Positions 15,614 through 22,484 of a stretch of 64,000 bases of DNA are shown here, piece after piece. The notes beneath the pieces were generated by a model, which was given only the letters and a program-made list of their open reading frames with translations, searched no databases and was not told where the DNA came from. Both the position numbers and the translations under genes were made by a program. The DNA is from Novosphingobium sp. RL4. Its GTDB lineage: Bacteria > Pseudomonadota > Alphaproteobacteria > Sphingomonadales > Sphingomonadaceae. The stretch lies in contig NZ_CP141945.1 in assembly GCF_035658495.1 (NCBI RefSeq), forward strand, positions 62,001 through 126,000. Reading direction: 5' to 3'. Within the stretch, counting starts at the first letter, position 1, and the number at the start of each line of letters is the position of its first letter.

Positions 15614-17186
15614 CCAGTTCGAGCGCGCCGGGGTTCATCAGCCCTTGGGGATCGACCGCGCGCTTGAGCGCTTCGAGCAGCGCGCGCGCTTGCGGGCGCA
15701 GGACCGAGGCATAGGGATAAGTACGCCCGATCTGGTTCGACGCCGCGCCCAGCTGCGCGAACAGGGCGATCAGTTCCTCGCGAACTTCCATGACCAGCGC
15801 GCGCGCATCCGCCGCGGCGGGCGGCTCGTCCAGACGGATCGCCGGGCCCAGCACGTCGCGGTGCAGCGGCAACCAGGCATCGCGCCAGTTCAGGACCGGC
15901 TCGTAACTGAAGGCATGGGTGCCCATCACGGTTATGAGGCGCGAGACGGTCACGCCGGCGGCGTCCAGTGCGGACTGGCGGCGGGCCAGCAGCGCTTCCA
16001 CCGCCGCGGTGAGGCGCTGCGCCTCGCTGTGCGGGACTTTGGCGTTAAGGGCGATCCAGCGGTCTGCCAGGGGGCCGAGGATCATGTCCCTGACCGGCGG
16101 GAACAGGTCGGCGCGGCCCGCGCGCGGAATGGAGTCCGGCAGTTCGCGGCCGCCGAAACGGGCGGCGATTGCCCGCGCCGCCTGCCTGTCCGCCGCGATG
16201 GCCGCCTCGCTGCGGCCGGCGAGGACGAGGTGGAGCGAATGGCATCCCGCCGCGATGAACGAGCGCCCCGCCAGGGCGAGTTTCGCACCGGCCCTCAAGC
16301 CCTTCAGGAGCCCGCGTTCCTGCCCGGCGACCTTGGCCAGCATCCGGGCGTCGCGGAGGAGATCGGTCGGGCCGGAGAGAGCGCTGCGGGTCTTGTCGGC
16401 GTCCATCAGGTAGGCATCTTCGGCAAGGTCGGCGCGGGCGACTTCGCAAAGCGCGGCGATGCCGTCGGCCTGTCGCTCGAAACCGAAGGAGAGATAGCCG
16501 AAGTGTCCCGGCGCGCGGATCAGGCGCAAGGTCACGCGGGCCTTGATACCCAGCGCGCCTGCGTCATGAACGAAAAGGCCGGTGGTATCGGGGCCGAAGG
16601 TGCGCAGGAACGGGCGCGGGGCGCGGGCGACGGCCCTTTGTCCGGTATGGAGGATCGAACCGTCCGCCAGTACCACTTCCATGCCAACGACCGCTTCCGC
16701 CGCCGAGACGTGACGCGCGGTGCCGAGGAACAGCGCGCCGTTCGACAGGCCGCCGCCCACCGTGGCCCGGCTGCCGGAAAAGGTCCCGAAAAACGGCAAT
16801 CGCAGGCCGAGCGGAGCAAGCGCATCGTGGATCTGCTTCCACGTCGCGCCGGCCTCCACGGTGATGGTCATGTCTGCTTCGCTCACCGCGATCACGCGGT
16901 CGAGGCGGGACAGGTCGATGGCGGCGAAGCGGCGGTCGGCGGGCGTATAGCCGCGAACATAAGTAAGGCCGCCGCCGCGCGGGGCCATGGCGATCCCGGC
17001 CCGCCCGATCAGCCCGACCGCTTCCGCAAGCGCCTCCACCGTTGCGGGGCGAACCACGAAGGCGCAGTCCGCGCCTTCGTCCAGCAGGTCCGAGCCATGG
17101 AGGCGCAGGCTGTCGGGATCGGTGAGGATGCCGTCCGGGCCGAGCGTCTCGGCCAGTCGGTCCAGCAGCGGGGTGAGGCCGGTCAT
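15609..17186 (-). CDS. FAD-linked oxidase/dehydrogenase, VAO/4-cresol dehydrogenase type (paralog 2)
   Basis: 525-residue flavoprotein, paralogous to the one at 4.9-6.6 kb. It shows IAMAPRGGGLTYVRGYTP and ATVGGGLSNGALFLGTARH in the PCMH domain, and QIGRTYPY plus VDPQGLMNPGALELG at the C-terminus. Alternating motifs align along the whole length with paralog 1, although identity is moderate. The ATG at 17186 overlaps the MFS transporter stop by 4 bp, so it ends a three-gene leftward operon (tandem hydrolase, transporter, oxidase). Two such paralogs in one cluster suggest two consecutive or stereospecific oxidations of related intermediates; this is inference. Confidence 0.88.
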   Translation of the reverse strand: MTGLTPLLDRLAETLGPDGILTDPDSLRLHGSDLLDEGADCAFVVRPATVEALAEAVGLIGRAGIAMAPRGGGLTYVRGYTPADRRFAAIDLSRLDRVIAVSEADMTITVEAGATWKQIHDALAPLGLRLPFFGTFSGSRATVGGGLSNGALFLGTARHVSAAEAVVGMEVVLADGSILHTGQRAVARAPRPFLRTFGPDTTGLFVHDAGALGIKARVTLRLIRAPGHFGYLSFGFERQADGIAALCEVARADLAEDAYLMDADKTRSALSGPTDLLRDARMLAKVAGQERGLLKGLRAGAKLALAGRSFIAAGCHSLHLVLAGRSEAAIAADRQAARAIAARFGGRELPDSIPRAGRADLFPPVRDMILGPLADRWIALNAKVPHSEAQRLTAAVEALLARRQSALDAAGVTVSRLITVMGTHAFSYEPVLNWRDAWLPLHRDVLGPAIRLDEPPAAADARALVMEVREELIALFAQLGAASNQIGRTYPYASVLRPQARALLEALKRAVDPQGLMNPGALELG

Positions 17187-18532
17187 GCCGTTTCTCCCGC
17201 AAGTTCGGCGGCGGCGGCGCGGAAGCTGCGCCGCGCCGCCATGAGGACGAAGAAGGCGCCAAGGCCGCAGCCGAAGAATACGCTTCCCAGCGACCAGGCG
17301 ATGCCGCTCCTGCCGGTGAACACCGTGTCCGACAGGAAGCCGACGATGAAATTGCCCGCTGTGAGCGCGATCAGGCCCGAAGCGATCGTCTGGAGCGCCA
17401 TGACCTGCGCACGCAGGGCATTGGGGGTTATCTGCGCGAAGCCGGAATAGACGGCCGAGGTGTTCCAGTTGAGGAACAGGGCGTTCAGCAGATATCCCGC
17501 CAGCGCAAGGCTGCCGCTTGGCGCAAGGCAGGCAAGCGTGCCGAATACCACCATCGAGGCGGCGCAGCCCATCGCGCAGAGGATCGGTGCGTCGGCATGC
17601 CCGCGCCGGGCTAGCCAGGCGATGACCCAGCCGCTGTTCACTGCCGCGAAGATCGAGACGGGAAAGCCGTAGAGACCGAGAATTTTCCCGGTTTCGGCGG
17701 CGCCCCAGCCATGCACGCGGATGAACAGCGCCGGGAACCAGCCGACGATGGCGTAGACGCAGACGAGGTTCAGCACCGATCCCAGCATGAACAGCGCGAA
17801 TGCGCCGGGACGGCGGGCGAACAGGCGAAGGATCGGGCGCAGGCTGATCGGTTCGGTCGCCCTTGCGCCGCCCTGCCGGGCCGGTTCCCGCGTCGTGAGC
17901 CAGAGCAGCAGGGCAAGGACGATGCCCGGCGCTCCGCAAAGCACGAAGACCACCTGCCAGGTCTGCATGCCGCCGAATACGGCGGGCAGGCCCGCAATCA
18001 GCCCGTCGGCCCAGTCGAGGAACAGGCCGCCCAGCGCCATGGCTCCGGCCGTGCCGAGCGAACTGCCGGTCACGAACAGGCCATAGGCCTTGGGCCGCAC
18101 GTCTGGCGCGAAGTAGTCGGCGATCAGCGATGTCGCGACCGGCACCAGCGCCGCTTCACCCACGCCCACCATCATTCGCGCGGCGAAGAGTTCGTGAAAG
18201 GTGGTGGCGAGCGAACAGCCGATCGTTGCCAGGCTCCAGAGCGTAAGCCCGCCCAGCAGCAGCGGCACGCGCCGCCAGCGATCGCTCAGCATCCCCAGCG
18301 GTAGCCCCAGGACGCTGTAGACGACGCTGAACGCCATGCCTTGCAGAAGGCCGAACTGGGTATCGTCAATCGCCAGCGACTTTTGCAGCGGTTCGATCAG
18401 CAGCGCGATCGAAACCCGGTCAAGGATAGCCAGCGCATAGGCCAGCGTCAGGAGCGCGAGGACGTACCAGGCATAGGACCGGCGCGGGAACGCGGCGGCG
18501 AGCGGCGCTGCGCTCTCGATGCCGGCGCTCAC
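17183..18532 (-). CDS. MFS transporter
   Basis: 449 residues, about 12 membrane helices. Family features include RVSIALLIEPLQKSLAIDDTQFGLLQG in the first loop, GLPLGMLSDRWRR (motif A, GxLxDRxxR type) and a pattern of paired glycine-rich helices. The start is GTG 18532, overlapping the stop of the upstream hydrolase gene (GTGA); no ATG is available upstream within the reading frame before the hydrolase coding region. It most likely imports the organic acid or aromatic substrate of the cluster through the inner membrane. Spinster/ACS-type MFS families are the closest by feel, but I cannot fix the subfamily. Confidence 0.9.
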   Translation of the reverse strand: MSAGIESAAPLAAAFPRRSYAWYVLALLTLAYALAILDRVSIALLIEPLQKSLAIDDTQFGLLQGMAFSVVYSVLGLPLGMLSDRWRRVPLLLGGLTLWSLATIGCSLATTFHELFAARMMVGVGEAALVPVATSLIADYFAPDVRPKAYGLFVTGSSLGTAGAMALGGLFLDWADGLIAGLPAVFGGMQTWQVVFVLCGAPGIVLALLLWLTTREPARQGGARATEPISLRPILRLFARRPGAFALFMLGSVLNLVCVYAIVGWFPALFIRVHGWGAAETGKILGLYGFPVSIFAAVNSGWVIAWLARRGHADAPILCAMGCAASMVVFGTLACLAPSGSLALAGYLLNALFLNWNTSAVYSGFAQITPNALRAQVMALQTIASGLIALTAGNFIVGFLSDTVFTGRSGIAWSLGSVFFGCGLGAFFVLMAARRSFRAAAAELAGETA

Positions 18533-20250
18533 GAAGCGGCCGTGACGGCGGCGCCGAGCATGGCGGTCAGGATGGCCGCGCCTTCCTGCGGCGAGGCGGG
18601 CAGGGCGGAGGTTTGCCCATCGCGCAGAAGGCCTGCGATTTCCTCCGCCTCGCGCTGGGCCGGATCGTCGCCAAGGGTCACGAAGGTCGGGACCGTGACT
18701 TCCCGCCACTTCTCTGCAGAGGCGGCAGTCAGGGCGGCGGCCACGCAGTCGCCATAACGCGGGAGTTGCTTGAGCACGCCGGTCAGCGCGGCGTGCATCT
18801 GCGCCGGTTCGGGCAGCGCCGCGGACTTGCGCGCTGCGCCTTGCGTGCCGTCGAACCATGGCCACTGCACCTGACTGTCCCGCAGCATATGCCAGATGCG
18901 GTGGAGATGGGTTCCGGCATGGGCATCGAAGGGGATGACCGGGCAGCAGGCGGCGTTGAAGGCAGCGTCGATGTCCATGTGGGGGGCGCCGTGGATCACG
19001 AGCGTTTCCACCAGATCGGGACGCTGCGCCGCCAGCCTGGCGCCCAGCGGCGCGGCAAGGCCGATGGCGAGCACGTCCACTTTGCCGAGAGCCAGATGCT
19101 CGATGACTTGGGCCAGGCTATTGGCCAGAAGGTCGGCATCCGGTTTGGCCAACGGATCGGAATCGCCAAATCCGGGCAGGTCGGGCACGAGTGTCGAGCG
19201 CGAACCGGCGAGGGCCTGTGCCCATGCCTGCGCTTCCAGGGTGGTCGGCGCGGAAAGCGCGAGCACCGTCCGCCCGCTGCCCGACAGGTTCCGCCGCCAG
19301 TGAAGTTGACCTTGCGGAAGGTCCACATAGCCGGCCTGCGCATCCGGTGCGGCTTCAGGCGGGGGTGGCGATGCCGCTCCCGCTCCCGCTCCCGCTCCCG
19401 CAAGCGTTTCCGCCAGCCAGTCCAGCCATTCGTTGCGATCGCTGCCGAGCCTTTCGACCGTCAGCCTGTCGTTCTGATCGACGGGTACCTTGCCGAGAAA
19501 CCCGTAGAGCACGTCGTCGCTACGGGCGGCCACCCGGGTCGGCACTTGCACGGTGCGCAGGTCCTCCAGCGGGTTCCAGCGCATCGCGGCGGCATAGGCG
19601 TCGGAATAGTGCGGTCCGGCGCTGAACAGGTCGATACCGTAGTCTTCCAGCCATTCGGGCGCCGGGGCATCCATCGCCATGCGGCTCTCGGCCTTGCGCG
19701 AGAACCAGGGGAACCAGCGCAGCATGTCGCGGGCATGAACCCATTCCGCCGCGAGGTAGGCCCCGTCGGCATCCGGGCGGAAGGGTCGCATATAGGCGTT
19801 GATGAAGGTTTCGGGGGCGGGGGCGTCGGGGATCGAGAGGCCGTCCAGCACCAGCAGCGGCATCTTGCCGCCCCGCGCGGCGAGGGCCAGCGCGATCTTG
19901 GCGCTGGTGTGCGTGGCGTAAAGCGGTGCTTCCTCCAGCCCCAGTGCCGCAAGCGCTTCGCGCAGAGCCTCGGCGAAATCGGGGATCGCCGGATCGATCA
20001 GGCCGAGCGGCTGCGAATTGCCGTAACCGGGCGTGTCGAGGGCGAAGACGCGAAACCGGCTGGCGAGCATTTTCATCGTGGCGGTGTGCAGGCGGGAGGA
20101 TCGCGGGGAATCGTGAAGCATGACCACCGCCGGCCCTTCGCCGCAGACCCGGTAGTGAACCAGCCGGCCTGCTTCCGCTCCCTTGCCGATCGCTTTGCCG
20201 GCAATCGGGGCAGTCACGTAGCGGCGCCTGATGGTGCTGGCGGTGGTCAT
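18529..20250 (-). CDS. Tandem alpha/beta-hydrolase-fold protein lacking canonical nucleophiles
   Basis: 573 residues made of two alpha/beta-hydrolase folds, about 1-285 and 305-573, joined by an Ala/Gly then Pro-rich linker. The N-terminal fold (MLHDSPRSSRLHTATMKMLA, VFALDTPGYGNSQ, LYATHTSAKIALALA) matches the single-domain protein at 13.3 kb and has His114 at the elbow. The C-terminal fold (LVPDLPGFGDSDPL) has A-I-G397-L-A where the nucleophile should be. Neither half therefore looks like a normal serine hydrolase. It is the first gene of a leftward operon with the MFS transporter and FAD oxidase, and shares a divergent promoter with another MFS gene. Confidence 0.85.
   Translation of the reverse strand: MTTASTIRRRYVTAPIAGKAIGKGAEAGRLVHYRVCGEGPAVVMLHDSPRSSRLHTATMKMLASRFRVFALDTPGYGNSQPLGLIDPAIPDFAEALREALAALGLEEAPLYATHTSAKIALALAARGGKMPLLVLDGLSIPDAPAPETFINAYMRPFRPDADGAYLAAEWVHARDMLRWFPWFSRKAESRMAMDAPAPEWLEDYGIDLFSAGPHYSDAYAAAMRWNPLEDLRTVQVPTRVAARSDDVLYGFLGKVPVDQNDRLTVERLGSDRNEWLDWLAETLAGAGAGAGAASPPPPEAAPDAQAGYVDLPQGQLHWRRNLSGSGRTVLALSAPTTLEAQAWAQALAGSRSTLVPDLPGFGDSDPLAKPDADLLANSLAQVIEHLALGKVDVLAIGLAAPLGARLAAQRPDLVETLVIHGAPHMDIDAAFNAACCPVIPFDAHAGTHLHRIWHMLRDSQVQWPWFDGTQGAARKSAALPEPAQMHAALTGVLKQLPRYGDCVAAALTAASAEKWREVTVPTFVTLGDDPAQREAEEIAGLLRDGQTSALPASPQEGAAILTAMLGAAVTAAS
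19376..19399. repeat. In-frame hexanucleotide microsatellite (GCTCCC)4
   Basis: Four perfect GCTCCC copies within the tandem hydrolase gene; on the coding strand they give alternating Ala-Gly codons in the interdomain linker. Because the unit is two codons, slippage would change linker length without frameshift. Confidence 0.9.
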
Positions 20251-20263
20251 GCGGCCCGTCCTT

Positions 20264-20283
20264 TATGGTATATCAATATGACT
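20264..20283. promoter_or_regulatory. AT-rich operator/promoter element (TGATATA motif, site 3)
   Basis: Within the 107-bp gap between the divergent tandem-hydrolase and MFS genes, the AT-rich stretch starting TATGGTATATCAATATGA carries TGATATA on the minus strand. TGGTATA also resembles half-sites bound by several HutC-subfamily GntR regulators. It is the third copy of the motif found in this cluster's promoter gaps. Confidence 0.4.
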
Positions 20284-20357
20284 ATTACTGTGTCAGGATC
20301 GCGGCCTTGTCCAGTGTCCGTCCAGAGCGGGGCGGCCCAATCTCCGACAGGTGAAAA

Positions 20358-21668
20358 ATGCGTTCGAATTCGATGGTGACAGCAGCACCGTCTTCTGCGG
20401 AGATACGGCCTTCATCTCCCGAAGCGACGTCCGATCGCAGCCTTCCGGCGCGAGACAGCGGCGCGGGTTGGGTCGTGGTCTTCGCGGCGATGGTGGGACT
20501 GGCGATGGGGCTGAGCCCCTTGCCGTTCTATACGGCGGGCATGTTCGCGCCGGAGTTGCAGAAGGCTTTCGGCTGGAGCTTCGCCGCGCTCATGGGCGCG
20601 ATTACCGTGCAGTCGCTGGTGGTCATGGCGACCGGGCCGATGGCGGGCTTTGCCGTGGACCGTTTCGGCGCGCGGCGGGTGGCGCAAGTCTCGCTGCTGC
20701 TGTTCGGCCTGACTTTCATGAGCCTCTCGTTCAGCGACGGCACGCTCTGGATCTATTACGGCCAATGGGTGCTCATGTCGGTGGTCGGCGCCGGAACCCT
20801 GACGGCGACGTGGATGCACGCCGTCAACGGCTGGTTCGACCGTCACCGCGGGCTCGCCATCGGCGTGGCCAGCACCGGCACGGGCATCACCGGTTTCCTC
20901 GTGAAGCCCTTGGCTGCCTGGCTGATCGGTGACTTCGGCTGGCGCTGGGCGTTCGTGGCGATCGGGGCGCTGCCGATCGTGATCGGCTTCCCGGTGGTTT
21001 CCCTGCTGTTTCGCGAAAGGGGCGAGCGGCGCGGTTCGGGCGAGGAAGAATCGCCGATCATGGAAAGCGGGCTGACCCTGCGCGAGGCGCTGCGTGACAG
21101 GCGCTTCTGGATCATGACCTTCGCCTTCCTGCTGATCGCCTTCGCGCTTACCGCGCCTACGCCCAATCTTGAGAATATCCTGCGCACCCGGCACTTTGCG
21201 CTGGCGGAGATCGGCGCGATCACGGCCGGATTCGGGCTTTCGGTGATCGCCGGTCGGGTGATCGGCGGCTGGCTGCTCGACCGGTTCTGGGCGCCCGGCT
21301 GCGCGCTGGTGATCCTCGCCATGCCCGCCACCGGCAGCTTCATGATGGCGCAGCCGCAACTCGACACCACCCATGCCGTGCTTTCGGTGATTGCGCTGGG
21401 CCTTGGGGCGGGCTTCGAGTTCGACCTGCTGGCCTATCTCATCGCGCGCTACTTCGGGCGGCGGAACTACGGCACGATCTACGGCTGTTTCTATACCGTG
21501 ATCGCGCTGGGCGGAGGCCTTGGCCCGGTGGTCTACGGGTGGGCCTTCGACACGATGGGGCGCTACGATCCGGCGCTCATGGCGGGGGTCGGCTGCCTGG
21601 TGGCGGGAGGGTTCTCGCTGCTGCTGATGGGCCGCTATCCGGTCTGGCGCGTGGCGGCGGCGACTTGA
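20358..21668 (+). CDS. MFS transporter (oxalate/formate antiporter-like group)
   Basis: 436 residues, about 12 membrane helices after a 35-residue hydrophilic N-terminus. Features are GPMAGFAVDRFGARRVAQVSLLLFG (motif A region), GAGTLTATWMHAVNGWFDRHRGLAIGVASTGTGITGF in helix 4-5, typical of the monocarboxylate/oxalate-formate antiporter branch, and a central cytoplasmic loop RERGERRGSGEEE. The start may instead be the ATG 15 bp downstream. It is divergent from the hydrolase operon and followed by the GntR gene after a hairpin. It probably imports an aromatic or organic acid feeding this cluster. Confidence 0.9.
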   Translation: MRSNSMVTAAPSSAEIRPSSPEATSDRSLPARDSGAGWVVVFAAMVGLAMGLSPLPFYTAGMFAPELQKAFGWSFAALMGAITVQSLVVMATGPMAGFAVDRFGARRVAQVSLLLFGLTFMSLSFSDGTLWIYYGQWVLMSVVGAGTLTATWMHAVNGWFDRHRGLAIGVASTGTGITGFLVKPLAAWLIGDFGWRWAFVAIGALPIVIGFPVVSLLFRERGERRGSGEEESPIMESGLTLREALRDRRFWIMTFAFLLIAFALTAPTPNLENILRTRHFALAEIGAITAGFGLSVIAGRVIGGWLLDRFWAPGCALVILAMPATGSFMMAQPQLDTTHAVLSVIALGLGAGFEFDLLAYLIARYFGRRNYGTIYGCFYTVIALGGGLGPVVYGWAFDTMGRYDPALMAGVGCLVAGGFSLLLMGRYPVWRVAAAT

Positions 21669-21697
21669 CTAAGCGGGGGCGGGCTCCGAAGAGCAGG

Positions 21698-21728
21698 GTC
21701 GGACCAAGGCGGGCGTCCTTGGCCCGAC
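21698..21728 (+). terminator. Stem-loop between MFS and GntR genes
   Basis: Twelve-base-pair stem with a single A-C mismatch (left arm GTCGGACCAAGG) and a 7-nt loop, 29 bp after the transporter stop and 18 bp before the regulator GTG start. There is no U-run, so it could be a partial terminator or attenuator controlling readthrough into the regulator and kinase genes. Confidence 0.5.
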
Positions 21729-21746
21729 ACCTCCCGGGGGAATGAC

Positions 21747-22484
21747 GTGCTCGATCGCGATGCGGCAGTGCCGCTCTATCACCAGATCTACCTCATGTTG
21801 CGCGACGAGATCCTGAGCGGCCAGCGTCCCTTTGGCAGCGCCATGCCCACGGAGGCGGAAGTCTCCGAAATCTACGGCGTCTCGCGTATTACCGCGCGCC
21901 GCGTGCTGAACGATCTGGCCGAGCAGAACTATGTCGAGCGCAAGCGCCGCCTTGGCACGCGCGTGGTGTTCAAATCCCCGGCCAAGCCGCTGGAGGCCAA
22001 CATCGACCAGGCGGTGGATTCGCTGCTGGCGCTGGGGCAGGGCACCACGGTCAACGTGATCTCGGTCGAAAGGCGCGAGGCGACCGCCACCGTGGCAAGC
22101 GCGCTGGGGCTGGGCGTAGGGGCCGAGGTGGTCCGGGCGGTGCGCGTGCGCTGTCTTGACGGGGTGCCGATCGGCTATGTCGTCAGCTACGTTCCGGGCG
22201 AACTGGGCGCGGTGGTCAACGAGGCGTCGCTGGTGCGCGCCCCGATCCTCAAGCTGCTGGACGAGGCGGGCCACCACGCCGCGCGGGCGGAACAGACCAT
22301 CGGCGCCATGCTGGCTGACGTGCTTTGCGTGGAACGGCTTCAGGTGGAGCCGATGTCCGCGATCCTGCGCATCACCCGTACCGTCTATGATCGGCAGGAC
22401 CGGCCGTTCCTGCGCACTTACGCGCATTATCGTTCGGACAGGTTCAATATCCGCATGGATCTTCAGAACCCCGGCGCGGAATGA
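21747..22484 (+). CDS. GntR-family regulator, HutC subfamily (UTRA domain)
   Basis: 245 residues. The N-terminal winged helix (AVPLYHQIYLMLRDEILSGQ, MPTEAEVSEIYGVSRITARRVLNDLAEQNYVERKRRLGTRV, residues 8-74) is classic GntR; the remainder is a UTRA effector domain ending PFLRTYAHYRSDRFNIRMDLQ. It most likely represses the surrounding catabolic operons until a small-molecule effector binds. The GTG start at 21747 follows a GGGGG ribosome-binding site. The stop overlaps the sensor-kinase start by 4 bp, an unusual coupling of a one-component regulator with a membrane kinase. The TGATATA motifs at 9.7, 12.4 and 20.3 kb are candidate operators. Confidence 0.92.
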   Translation: MLDRDAAVPLYHQIYLMLRDEILSGQRPFGSAMPTEAEVSEIYGVSRITARRVLNDLAEQNYVERKRRLGTRVVFKSPAKPLEANIDQAVDSLLALGQGTTVNVISVERREATATVASALGLGVGAEVVRAVRVRCLDGVPIGYVVSYVPGELGAVVNEASLVRAPILKLLDEAGHHAARAEQTIGAMLADVLCVERLQVEPMSAILRITRTVYDRQDRPFLRTYAHYRSDRFNIRMDLQNPGAE

